NCBI RefSeq assembly: GCF_029813785.1
Contig: NZ_JARVKY010000002.1
Coordinates: 62,001 to 126,000 of the forward strand
DNA length: 64,000 bases
Origin: Streptomyces sp. DH41
GTDB lineage: Bacteria > Actinomycetota > Actinomycetes > Streptomycetales > Streptomycetaceae
Reading direction: 5' to 3'
The position numbers were made by a program, and so were the translations under genes. Below, piece by piece: positions 28,065 through 37,057 of this stretch. The notes under the pieces are model-generated. The model made no database searches. It was given only the letters and a program-made list of their open reading frames with translations, and was not told where the DNA came from. Position 1 is the stretch's first letter. Each line of letters starts with the position of its first letter.

Positions 28065-28107
28065 GCCGAAGGCGCCGGCCCCCATCGAGGGAGCCGGCGC
28101 CTTCGGC
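28065..28107 (-). terminator. dasD-side terminator hairpin
   Basis: A perfect 15-base inverted repeat, GCCGAAGGCGCCGGC with its complement at 28093-28107 and a 13-base loop. It lies 20 bases downstream of the dasD stop in the minus direction. Together with the nagB hairpin it isolates the convergent pair. Confidence 0.8.
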
Positions 28108-28126
28108 GTACCGGCGGGCGTACCCG

Positions 28127-29701
28127 CTACACGCCCGCGATGGCCTCCGCCGCCGCCCGGCCGCAGACGCGGGCCGCGCCGTGGGTGGCCAGGTGGAGGG
28201 CGCCGCGGGGCCGGGCCCGCGGGACGCCCATCTCGACGACGATCGTGTCGGGACGGGCCGCGAGCAGGGTGTCGAGGGCCGCCGCCATCCAGGGATGGCG
28301 GTGCTCGTCGCGGACGACGGCCACGACACGGCGCGGGCCGGCCGCGGCCAGCACCTCGTTCCCGGCGTCCGGGCCGGTGAAGCTGCCGGTCTCCGTGCCG
28401 GGGAGCAGGCGGAAGAGCTCGGCGGCGATGCCCCAGGGGGTCTCGTCGCCGACCGCGATGTTCGCGACGGGAGTGAGAGCGGCGACATACGGGGGGTCGG
28501 TGAGGGGGGTGAAGTCCTCGGCGACGGTGACCCGTACGGCGCGGCGGGCGGCCCGCAGGCCCACGTCTCCGCCTTCGTTCCCGCTCACGTCCCGGACCTC
28601 GCTGCCGTCACCGTCCTGGATCTCGTCACCGCGCCGGCTCCCGTCACCGTCGCGGTGGGCCGTCTCCGGGCTCGGGGTGTCCGTCCGGTGCGTCGCGGTC
28701 CAGCGGGCCAGGGCGCGGACGCGTTCCGCCGCGTCGGCCAGGCGGTCCTCGGGCAGCTCGCCCGAGCGGACCGCCTCGACGAGGGCGTCGCGCAGCCGCC
28801 GCACGGTGTCCTCGTCGGCCAGTCCGCCGCCCACGCAGATGGCGTCGGCGCCGGCCGCGATGGCCAGGACGCTGCCGCGTTCGATGCCGTACGTGCCCGC
28901 GATGGCCCGCATCTCCATGCCGTCGGTGACGATCAGGCCGTCGTAGCCCAGTTCGCCGCGGAGCAGGTCGGTCAGGATGCGGCGGGACAACGTTGCCGGA
29001 CGGTCCGGGTCCAGCGCCGGGACCAGGATGTGGGCGCTCATCACGGCGCGGCTGCCGGCGGCGATGGCCGCGCGGAACGGGACCAGGTCGCGTTCGGCGA
29101 GCACCGTGGCGTCCACGTCGATGAGCGGCATGGCGTGGTGCGAGTCGACGCCCGTGTCCCCGTGTCCCGGGAAGTGCTTGGTGCAGGCGGCGACGCCCGC
29201 CGACTGCATGCCGGTGACGTAGGCGGCGGTGTGCCGGGCGACCAGGTCGGTGCCGGCGCCGAAGGAGCGCACGCCGATGACCGGGTTGTCGGGGTTGGAG
29301 TTCACGTCGGCGGACGGGGCCCAGTTGAGGTTGACGCCGCAGGCCGCGAGCCGTCGGCCCAGCTCGGCGGCCACCTCCCGGGTGAGCCCGACGTCGTCCA
29401 CCGCGCCGAGGGCGAGGTTGCCGGGGAAGGAGGAACCGGTGCGCACCTCCAGCCGGGTGACGTCGCCGCTCTCCTCGTCGATGGCGACGAGGACGTCCTC
29501 GCGTTCGGCACGCAGCTGTGCGGTCAGCGCGGCCACCTGCTCGGCCGAGGCGATGTTGCGTCCGAAGAGGCCGACGGAGGCCAGGCCCTCGCCGAGGCGG
29601 CGCAGCAGCCAGTCGGGGGCGGTGGTGCCGGTGAATCCGGGCTGGAGGACGGTGAGCGCGTCGCGGGTGAGGGTGTCGGTGGCCCTGGCGATGGTTGTCA
29701 T
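28127..29701 (-). CDS. dasD: GH3 beta-N-acetylglucosaminidase
   Basis: 524 residues. The GH3 N-terminal barrel includes ACTKHFPGHGDTGVDSHHAMP, the KH(F/V)PGHG motif with the Asp-His pair of NagZ-like enzymes, and GLIVTDGMEMRAI with the nucleophile Asp. A linker of about 45 residues rich in D, G and R (about 345-390) joins a smaller C-terminal domain. No signal peptide is evident, so it is probably intracellular, hydrolysing imported chitobiose to GlcNAc. It is the last gene of dasABCD, 8 bases after dasC. Confidence 0.92.
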   Translation of the reverse strand: MTTIARATDTLTRDALTVLQPGFTGTTAPDWLLRRLGEGLASVGLFGRNIASAEQVAALTAQLRAEREDVLVAIDEESGDVTRLEVRTGSSFPGNLALGAVDDVGLTREVAAELGRRLAACGVNLNWAPSADVNSNPDNPVIGVRSFGAGTDLVARHTAAYVTGMQSAGVAACTKHFPGHGDTGVDSHHAMPLIDVDATVLAERDLVPFRAAIAAGSRAVMSAHILVPALDPDRPATLSRRILTDLLRGELGYDGLIVTDGMEMRAIAGTYGIERGSVLAIAAGADAICVGGGLADEDTVRRLRDALVEAVRSGELPEDRLADAAERVRALARWTATHRTDTPSPETAHRDGDGSRRGDEIQDGDGSEVRDVSGNEGGDVGLRAARRAVRVTVAEDFTPLTDPPYVAALTPVANIAVGDETPWGIAAELFRLLPGTETGSFTGPDAGNEVLAAAGPRRVVAVVRDEHRHPWMAAALDTLLAARPDTIVVEMGVPRARPRGALHLATHGAARVCGRAAAEAIAGV

Positions 29702-29709
29702 CGGTCGCG

Positions 29710-30540
29710 TTATCCCTTCACGGCGCCGGCGGTCAGGCCGCTGACGGCCTTGCGCTGGAGGTAGACGAAGAGGATCAGGATCGGGACGGCGAAGAGGGAG
29801 GAGGCCGCCATGGTCGCGCCCCAGTTGTCGCCGAACTGGGTCTGGAAGCTGGACAGCCACAGTGGCAGGGTCTGGGCCTCGGCGTCCTTGTTGAGCACCA
29901 GGATCAGGGCGAACTCGTTCCAGGCGGTGATGAAGCCGAACATCGAGGTGGACATCAGGCCCGGCGCGAGCAGCGGCAGGATGACCCGGCGGAACGCCTG
30001 GACACGGGTGCAGCCGTCGACCATCGCCGACTCCTCCAGTTCCTTCGGCACGGCGGCGACGAAGCCGCGCAGCGTCAGGATGGTGAAGGGGAGGATCATC
30101 ATCATGTAGAAGAGGGTGAGCGGCACGAGGCTGTTCAGCATCGACCCGTCGCGCACGATCATGTAGATCGCGATGACCATGACTTCCCAGGGCGCCATCT
30201 GGGCCAGCATGAAGCCGACGATGAAGCCGCGCCGCCCCTTGAACCGCATCCGCGCCAGGGCGAAGGACCCGGCCAGCGCGATGATCAGCGAGAAGACCAC
30301 CGCGAGGATGGTGACGGTGAGCGAGTTGGTGACGTACGTCCAGAAGTGGTCGGCTTCGGTCGCGGTCTTGAAGTGCTCGAAGGTGATGTCGGTCGGGAAC
30401 CAGACCGGGTCCTCCGAGATGATGTCGCCGGCCGGCTTGAAGGCCGTGGAGAACATCCAGTAGACGGGGAAGACGAGGCCGATGAACAGGACGGCGGCCG
30501 TGACGTTGGGCCACAGGCGGCCGAAGAGCGAGCGCTTCAC
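29710..30540 (-). CDS. dasC: Chito-oligosaccharide ABC importer permease DasC
   Basis: 276 residues, GTG start overlapping the dasB stop (GTGA). MalG-type permease with six membrane spans and the EAA loop ELEESAMVDGCTRVQAFRRVILPLLAPGL near 180. It pairs with DasB to form the pore for N,N'-diacetylchitobiose. No ATPase is encoded nearby; in Streptomyces this importer uses the shared ATPase MsiK (established knowledge). Confidence 0.95.
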   Translation of the reverse strand: MKRSLFGRLWPNVTAAVLFIGLVFPVYWMFSTAFKPAGDIISEDPVWFPTDITFEHFKTATEADHFWTYVTNSLTVTILAVVFSLIIALAGSFALARMRFKGRRGFIVGFMLAQMAPWEVMVIAIYMIVRDGSMLNSLVPLTLFYMMMILPFTILTLRGFVAAVPKELEESAMVDGCTRVQAFRRVILPLLAPGLMSTSMFGFITAWNEFALILVLNKDAEAQTLPLWLSSFQTQFGDNWGATMAASSLFAVPILILFVYLQRKAVSGLTAGAVKG

Positions 30541-31523
30541 AGCTCGTCCTCCTCTTGCTTGAGCACGATCCTGAGGTAGTAGGCGGTCAGGCCGAGCATG
30601 ATCAGGATGGTCAGGACCGCGATCGCCGCACCCATGCCGTAGTGCTGGTTGCCGACACCCTCGACGTAGGCGTAGACGGGCAGGATCTCGGTGGAGCGGT
30701 CGGGGCCGCCGCCGTTGAAGGTGTAGACCTGGACGAACGCCTTGAAGATCCAGATGATCTCCAGGAAGGTCGTCGCGTAGAGGAACGGCCGCAGGAACGG
30801 CATGGTGACCGTGGTGAAGCTGCGCCAGGCGCCGGCTCCGTCGAGGGAGGCGGCCTCGTACAGCTCGCCGGGGATGGTGGTGGTCGCCGCGTACATGTTG
30901 ATCGCGACGAACGGGACGGACATCCAGACGATCAGCACGGTGACGACGAAGAAGGTCGACATCTGGCTGCCGGTCCAGCTGAAGTCGGCCATGGAGTGCC
31001 AGCCGAGCTTGTCCAGTACCCAGTTGACGACGCCGAAGCGCTGGGCGAAGAGCCACTGGTAGACGGTGGTCGCGGCGACCACCGGCATGGCCCATGCCAG
31101 CACCAGGCCGGTCAGCAGCACGAACCGCATCACCTTGCCGAGCCGGGCGAGCAGCAGGCCGATCAGGGCGCCCACCACCATGGTGAGGACGACGTTGACC
31201 GCGGTGAAGGCGATCGAGCGGACGGTGACCCGCCAGAAGTCCTCGCCGGTGAGGACCTCCTTGTAGTTGTCGATGCCGTTCCACTCGGTGACGTGCTGGA
31301 TCAGCTGCGTCATGTTGAGGTTCTGGAAGGACAGCAGGAGGTCCTTCAGCAGCGGCCAGCCGAGCAGCAGCACGGTGGCCGCGCAGGCGGGCAGCAGCAG
31401 CAGGTACGGGGCGAGCGCGCCGAACCGCGACGCTGCTCTCTGTTTCGGCCCGCCGGTCTCCCCGCCGTCCGACTTGCGGACGTCCGCCGGGCCTGAGGGC
31501 GGCCGTTCGGTCTGCACGGTCAT
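30537..31523 (-). CDS. dasB: Chito-oligosaccharide ABC importer permease DasB
   Basis: 328 residues from ATG 31523. A hydrophilic N-terminal tail of about 35 residues precedes six membrane segments of the MalF type. The EAA loop is ELYEAASLDGAGAWRSFTTVTMPFLRP. It overlaps dasC by GTGA. A 14-bp hairpin separates it from dasA, so it is probably transcribed by partial read-through from the dasA promoter. Confidence 0.95.
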   Translation of the reverse strand: MTVQTERPPSGPADVRKSDGGETGGPKQRAASRFGALAPYLLLLPACAATVLLLGWPLLKDLLLSFQNLNMTQLIQHVTEWNGIDNYKEVLTGEDFWRVTVRSIAFTAVNVVLTMVVGALIGLLLARLGKVMRFVLLTGLVLAWAMPVVAATTVYQWLFAQRFGVVNWVLDKLGWHSMADFSWTGSQMSTFFVVTVLIVWMSVPFVAINMYAATTTIPGELYEAASLDGAGAWRSFTTVTMPFLRPFLYATTFLEIIWIFKAFVQVYTFNGGGPDRSTEILPVYAYVEGVGNQHYGMGAAIAVLTILIMLGLTAYYLRIVLKQEEDEL

Positions 31524-31561
31524 GCTCGCGGTCTCTCTCTTCTCGACCTGTCCACGTCGAC

Positions 31562-31601
31562 GCCGGGGCGGGGGCCGTCGTGTGTCAGCCCCCGCCCCGG
31601 C
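31562..31601 (-). terminator. dasA-dasB intercistronic hairpin (probable attenuator)
   Basis: A perfect inverted repeat of 14 bases (31562-31575 with 31588-31601), CCGGGGCGGGGGC and complement around a 12-base loop, with no U-tract. Inside an operon such a structure usually raises the amount of the binding-protein message relative to the permeases. Confidence 0.8.
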
Positions 31602-31611
31602 TCCCCCGGTG

Positions 31612-32889
31612 TTACTGCTGCTGCGCCAGGCGCTTGTTGAACTCGTCCTCGACCTGCTTGGCGGCATCCGCCGGGGACTTGCCCTTCAGGACGGCCGTCA
31701 GGTACGTCTTGATCGGGTTGGGGTCGTTCTCGACCGCGGCCCACTCCGGGATCAGCGGCGTGGTGTCACCGAACTTCGCGGCCGGCGCGGCGGCCTCGGC
31801 GGCGGCGTTGCCCGCCAGGTTGCTCTGCAGCGACTCCTTGTTCGGGATGACGCCGTTGGCCTTGGCCAGCGCACCCTCGTACTTGTCGGACAGCGCGAGC
31901 TTCAGGAACTCCTTGGCCAGCTCCTGCTTCTTGCTGCCCGTGGCGACGGCCAGGTTGGAGCCGCCGAGGAAGACGCCCTCGGGCTTGTCCGCCGTGGCAC
32001 CCGGGATGGTGAAGTAGCCGAGGTCCTTCTCGATCGCCGGGTTGGTGGTGATCGCCGTGGCGCCCTCCCAGCCCATGCCGATGATCGCGCCGGTCTTGCC
32101 CTTGGAGAAGATCTCACCCTGCTGGGGGGTGGCCTCGTCCTTGTCCTTGGGGGCCTTGGAGAGGGCCTGGAACTTCTTGTAGGTCTCGGTGGCGGCGGCG
32201 ACCTTCGGGTCGTCCAGGTTGGAGACGTACTTGTCGCCGTCCTTCTTGACCAGCTCGCCGCCCTCGCCGATGACCAGGCCCACGAAGTGGTACCAGTTCT
32301 GGCCGGGCAGGTAGATCGGCTCGGCGTCGGTCTTCTCGCCGATGGTCTTGAGGTTGTTGTAGAACTCGTCGCGGGTCTTGGGCAGTTCCTTGATGCCCGC
32401 GTCCGCCCAGATCTTCTTGTTGTAGACGACCACGCGGTTGACCACGAACCACGGGGCGGCGTACTGCTTGCCGTCGAAGACGGCGGACTTGTTGAGGGAC
32501 TCGGACCAGTCGGTGCCGATCTCGCTCTTGAGGTCACTCAGGTCCGCCAGGCCGCCGGTCTTGGCGTAGGCAGGGGTCTGGGTGTTGCCGATCTCGAAGA
32601 CGTCGGGGGGGTTCTCCTCGGAGAGAGCGGTGGTCAGCTTCTGCTGGATACCGTTCCACTTCTGGATCTCGAACTTGACCTTGGCCTTGGTCTTCGCCTC
32701 GAACTCCTTGGCGAGGTCAGCCTGCCAGTCGTCGGGCGAGGAACCGTCCATCACCCACACGGTGAGCGTCTCGCCGGCGTAACCGTCCGCCCCGGCCTTC
32801 TTGCCGTCGTCGCCGCTGTCGCCCCCGCACGCCGCGACCGAGACCATCATGCCCGCGATACCGATCGCGGCTATCAGCTTGCGCTTCAC
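31612..32889 (-). CDS. dasA: Chito-oligosaccharide-binding lipoprotein DasA
   Basis: 425 residues from GTG 32889, with GGAGG seven bases upstream. The signal peptide ends in the lipobox VSVAAC (Cys21), followed by an SBP_bac_1 fold (ETLTVWVMDGSSPDDWQADLAKEFEAKTK). It captures chitobiose/GlcNAc outside the membrane and hands it to DasBC. Two DasR boxes lie directly upstream. In S. coelicolor DasA also affects sporulation timing. Confidence 0.95.
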   Translation of the reverse strand: MKRKLIAAIGIAGMMVSVAACGGDSGDDGKKAGADGYAGETLTVWVMDGSSPDDWQADLAKEFEAKTKAKVKFEIQKWNGIQQKLTTALSEENPPDVFEIGNTQTPAYAKTGGLADLSDLKSEIGTDWSESLNKSAVFDGKQYAAPWFVVNRVVVYNKKIWADAGIKELPKTRDEFYNNLKTIGEKTDAEPIYLPGQNWYHFVGLVIGEGGELVKKDGDKYVSNLDDPKVAAATETYKKFQALSKAPKDKDEATPQQGEIFSKGKTGAIIGMGWEGATAITTNPAIEKDLGYFTIPGATADKPEGVFLGGSNLAVATGSKKQELAKEFLKLALSDKYEGALAKANGVIPNKESLQSNLAGNAAAEAAAPAAKFGDTTPLIPEWAAVENDPNPIKTYLTAVLKGKSPADAAKQVEDEFNKRLAQQQ

Positions 32890-32979
32890 GCCAACCCTCC
32901 TCAGGGATGCCACACAACCCCCCTGCCTCCCCGCGGTTGCTCGTCGACGCGGACCGCCCATGGGGCCGGGACCTGGACC

Positions 32980-33019
32980 AATGGTGTAGACCAGTAGGGG
33001 GAGCTTGGCCCAGACCAAT
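32980..33019 (-). promoter_or_regulatory. Two DasR boxes upstream of dasA
   Basis: ATGGTGTAGACCAGT (core 32982-32993) and TTGGCCCAGACCAAT (core 33006-33017) each match the dre consensus with one or two changes. Their spacing is 24 bases, and both lie within 130 bases of the dasA start. Confidence 0.85.
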
Positions 33020-33197
33020 AGGGCTGTCAAGGGTGTTCAACCACGCTCCCCGCGTCCGTGATGCGACCGAGATATGCAGGGACCTTTCATTGCGCAAGCG
33101 ACAGATCGGACGGACCGGGACCGGGTGTACCACCGCCCACCCAATGACGTGCCGGTACGGTTCTGAGCGCGCGTACCAGCGACTCCCGGCGGCGCTA

Positions 33198-33209
33198 TGG
33201 ACTAGACCA
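33198..33209 (+). promoter_or_regulatory. DasR box upstream of dasR
   Basis: TGGACTAGACCA lies 135 bases before the dasR ATG and is consistent with autoregulation. The same 12-mer core recurs at 25269-25280. Confidence 0.75.
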
Positions 33210-33307
33210 ACAGGGGTCGCGGAGGTATACAGAAGGGATCACGGAGCGTGCGGGACCATCCCGGCACGGAGCCGTGCCACGATGTGAGCCGTGGCCGACA
33301 GGGATAG

Positions 33308-34108
<801 letters not shown>

Positions 34109-34267
34109 CGCCGACCGCAGGGTCGTTTCAGGCAAATCCCCGCACGCGTGACCGCGAAGTTGCAGTTGAGGACCGATATACGGACGAGGCCTTCCGCTGT
34201 CTCGACACCGTCCCCTACATTTCGTGCGCACTGCACGAGGTGATCAGCGAGGGGACGGAGCCACCGC

Positions 34268-34525
34268 ATGTCACAAGCCCCAGAAGTGAGCAGAGGGCCG
34301 ATGGTGACGCCGGTGCGCGTCGTCATCGGCCTCTGCCTTGCCGCACCGTTCGTCGCCATGCTGTGGGTGGGTTCGTACGCGAAGACGGACCCGGCCTTCA
34401 TCGGCATCCCCTTCTTCTACTGGTACCAGATGGCGTGGGTGCTCATCTCCACCGTGCTCACGGTGATCGCCTACAAGCTGTGGCAGCGTGACCAGCGCGC
34501 CCGCCGGGAAGGCGGGGCCAAGTGA
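34268..34525 (+). CDS. DUF3311 small membrane protein, symporter partner
   Basis: 85 residues with two hydrophobic segments (about 18-40 and 52-75) and a basic C-terminal tail. This is the DUF3311 type that regularly precedes SSS-family symporters. Its TGA overlaps the GTG of the symporter gene (GTGA). It probably stabilises or regulates the transporter. Confidence 0.9.
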   Translation: MSQAPEVSRGPMVTPVRVVIGLCLAAPFVAMLWVGSYAKTDPAFIGIPFFYWYQMAWVLISTVLTVIAYKLWQRDQRARREGGAK

Positions 34526-36132
34526 ACGACGGCGTGAACGGCGTCGCACTCGCCGTCTTCATCTTCTTCTTCGTCCTCGTCACCGCCATGGGCTTCCTGG
34601 CCGCCCGCTGGCGCCGGGCCGCGAACGACCAGAGCCTCGACGAGTGGGGCCTGGGCGGCCGCTCGTTCGGCACCTGGGTCACCTGGTTCCTGCTGGGCGG
34701 TGACCTGTACACCGCGTACACCTTCGTGGCCGTACCGGCGGCGATCTACGCGGCGGGCGCGGCCGGCTTCTTCGCGGTGCCGTACACGATCCTGGTCTAC
34801 CCGCTGATCTTCACCTTCCTGCCGCGGCTGTGGTCGGTCTCCCACAAGCACGGGTACGTGACGACCTCGGACTTCGTGCGAGGCCGGTTCGGCTCGAAGG
34901 GGCTGTCGCTGGCGGTCGCCGTGACCGGCATCCTGGCCACGATGCCGTACATCGCGCTCCAGCTGGTCGGCATCCAGGCCGTGCTGGACGTGATGGGCGT
35001 CGGCGGCGGCGAGGACACCAACTGGTTCATCAAGGACCTGCCCCTGCTGATCGCCTTCGGCGTGCTGGCGGCGTACACCTACTCGTCGGGGCTGCGCGCG
35101 CCCGCGCTGATCGCGTTCGTCAAGGACACGCTGATCTACATCGTGATCGCGGTGGCCATCATCTACATCCCGATCAAGCTCGGCGGCTTCGACGACATCT
35201 TCGCCGCGGCGAACGACAAGTTCACCGAGTCGGGCAACGGCGGACTGGTGCCGGACCACGGCGGCCAGTGGACGTACGCCACCCTGGCGCTCGGCTCGGC
35301 GCTCGCGCTCTTCATGTACCCGCACTCGATCACCGCGACACTGTCCTCGCGCAGCCGTGAGGTGATCCGGCGCAACACCACCATCCTGCCGCTGTACTCG
35401 CTGATGCTGGGCCTGCTCGCGCTGCTGGGCTTCATGGCGATCGCGGCGGGGGTGAAGGTGGAGAACGGGCAGCTGGCGATCCCGCAGCTGTTCGAGAACA
35501 TGTTCCCGGACTGGTTCGCCGGCGTGGCCTTCGCGGCGATCGGCATCGGCGCCCTGGTCCCGGCGGCGATCATGTCGATCGCGGCCGCGAACCTCTTCAC
35601 CCGCAACATCTACAAGGACTTCATCAAGCCGGACGCCACCCCGGCGCAGGAGACGAAGGTCTCCAAGCTGGTGTCCCTGCTGGTGAAGGTGGGCGCGCTG
35701 GTCTTCGTCCTCGGCATGGACAAGACGGTCGCGATCAACTTCCAGCTGCTCGGCGGCATCTGGATCCTGCAGACCTTCCCGGCCCTGGTCGGCGGCCTGT
35801 TCACCCGCTGGTTCCACCGCTGGGCGCTGCTCGGCGGCTGGGCGGTCGGCATGGTCTACGGCACGGTCGCCGCGTACGGTGTCGCCTCCCCGACGCAGAA
35901 GCACTTCGGCGGCTCCTCGAAGGAGATCCCCGGCATCGGCGAGATCGGCTACATCGGCCTCACCGCCTTCGTGCTGAACGTCCTGGTCACCGTGGTCCTG
36001 ACCTTCGTCATGAGGGCACTCAAGGCGCCCGACGGCGTCGACGAGACCAAGCCCGGCGACTACACGGCGGACGCCGGCGACCCGGGTGTCGAGACGGAGC
36101 TGCCGCCGGCCACGGCGGGCACCTCGCACTGA
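34522..36132 (+). CDS. Sodium:solute symporter (SSS family)
   Basis: 536 residues, GTG start, about 13 membrane spans. The N-terminal DQSLDEWGLGGRSFGTWVTWFLLGGDLYTAYTF and a central ALFMYPHSITATLSSRS are typical of the MctC/ActP/PutP group that imports monocarboxylates, acetate or amino acids with Na+ or H+. It is coupled to the DUF3311 gene. It lies next to dasR, but no DasR box is seen in front of the pair. Substrate uncertain. Confidence 0.9.
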   Translation: MNDGVNGVALAVFIFFFVLVTAMGFLAARWRRAANDQSLDEWGLGGRSFGTWVTWFLLGGDLYTAYTFVAVPAAIYAAGAAGFFAVPYTILVYPLIFTFLPRLWSVSHKHGYVTTSDFVRGRFGSKGLSLAVAVTGILATMPYIALQLVGIQAVLDVMGVGGGEDTNWFIKDLPLLIAFGVLAAYTYSSGLRAPALIAFVKDTLIYIVIAVAIIYIPIKLGGFDDIFAAANDKFTESGNGGLVPDHGGQWTYATLALGSALALFMYPHSITATLSSRSREVIRRNTTILPLYSLMLGLLALLGFMAIAAGVKVENGQLAIPQLFENMFPDWFAGVAFAAIGIGALVPAAIMSIAAANLFTRNIYKDFIKPDATPAQETKVSKLVSLLVKVGALVFVLGMDKTVAINFQLLGGIWILQTFPALVGGLFTRWFHRWALLGGWAVGMVYGTVAAYGVASPTQKHFGGSSKEIPGIGEIGYIGLTAFVLNVLVTVVLTFVMRALKAPDGVDETKPGDYTADAGDPGVETELPPATAGTSH

Positions 36133-36227
36133 TCTCTGGTACGTGGCTGGTCATGCGGCTGGTACGCGGCGGGCCGTCGGAGAAATCCGGCGGCCCGCTG
36201 TCGTACCCGTCGGGCACACTCGGCGTC

Positions 36228-36734
36228 ATGGACTTCGTGATCCGACAGGCGGCGCCCGATGAGCACGGCATCCTCGGTGAGATCACCGCTCAGGCCTATC
36301 TGCGGGACGGCCTCCTCGACTTCGGGGAGGCCGACGCGTACCTCGGTGAGCTGAGGAACGTGGCCAAGCGCGCGGCGGCCGCCGAGGTGCTGGTCGCGGT
36401 GGCGGACGGCCGGGTGCTCGGCGGCGTGACCTTCGTGCCGTCCGGCGGCCCCATGGCCGACATCGCCCGGCCCGGCGAGGCCGAGATACGCATGCTCGCC
36501 GTCGCCCGTGAGGCACGCGGACGCGGGGCCGGTGAGGCCCTCGTACGGACCTGCGTCGACCGCGCCCGGGCCGTCGAGGGCTGTGCGCGCGTCGTGCTGT
36601 CGACCCAGCGGACCATGCGCACCGCCCACCGCCTCTACGAACGACTGGGCTTCACCCGCACACCCGGCCGCGACTGGAACCCGCTGCCGGAGCTCGACGA
36701 CATCACTCTCCTCACCTACGAACTGACGCTCTGA
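36228..36734 (+). CDS. GNAT-family N-acetyltransferase
   Basis: 168 residues from ATG 36228. EAEIRMLAVAREARGRGAGEALVRTCVDRA contains the acetyl-CoA loop (RGRGAG), followed by TAHRLYERLGFTRTPGRDW. Upstream in-frame codons are possible, but MDFVIRQAAPDEHG is the usual GNAT beginning. No ribosome-binding site is obvious, so the message may have a minimal leader. Substrate unknown. Confidence 0.87.
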   Translation: MDFVIRQAAPDEHGILGEITAQAYLRDGLLDFGEADAYLGELRNVAKRAAAAEVLVAVADGRVLGGVTFVPSGGPMADIARPGEAEIRMLAVAREARGRGAGEALVRTCVDRARAVEGCARVVLSTQRTMRTAHRLYERLGFTRTPGRDWNPLPELDDITLLTYELTL

Positions 36735-36799
36735 CACAGGAGCGACCCCTCCGCCCCTCACCCAGGACACAACATCTGGGGGTGCTCACCGAACCCGGC

Positions 36800-36920
36800 A
36801 CAAGATGTATGCTCGTGCTCGCTGTCGCCGCAGGGGAATCCGGTGCGAATCCGGAACTGTCCCGCAACGGTGTACTTGTGCGCTTATGTGCGCGAGTTCA
36901 GTCCGAGGACCTGTCGACAG
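36800..36920 (+). promoter_or_regulatory. Cobalamin (B12) riboswitch
   Basis: Characteristic blocks occur in order: GGGGAATCCGGTGCGAATCC (36833-36852), ACTGTCCCGCAACGGT, and the B12 box AGTCCGAGGACCTGTC (36900-36915). It lies in the 5' leader of nrdA. In S. coelicolor adenosylcobalamin acting here represses the class Ia ribonucleotide reductase operon, so that the B12-dependent class II enzyme takes over (established knowledge). About 140 bases remain for the expression platform. Confidence 0.93.
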
Positions 36921-37057
36921 TGCGCCCGGCCGTCCCGGTCCGGGTGCCATGACGTCCGGGCCTCGTGGAGTGGGCCGGTGGACGCGACGCCGCGTGCGCT
37001 CGTGAGCTGCCCCCTGCCCTCCCCCAGGCCCCGTGCCGAGCGAGGGAGTGCCCCCAC

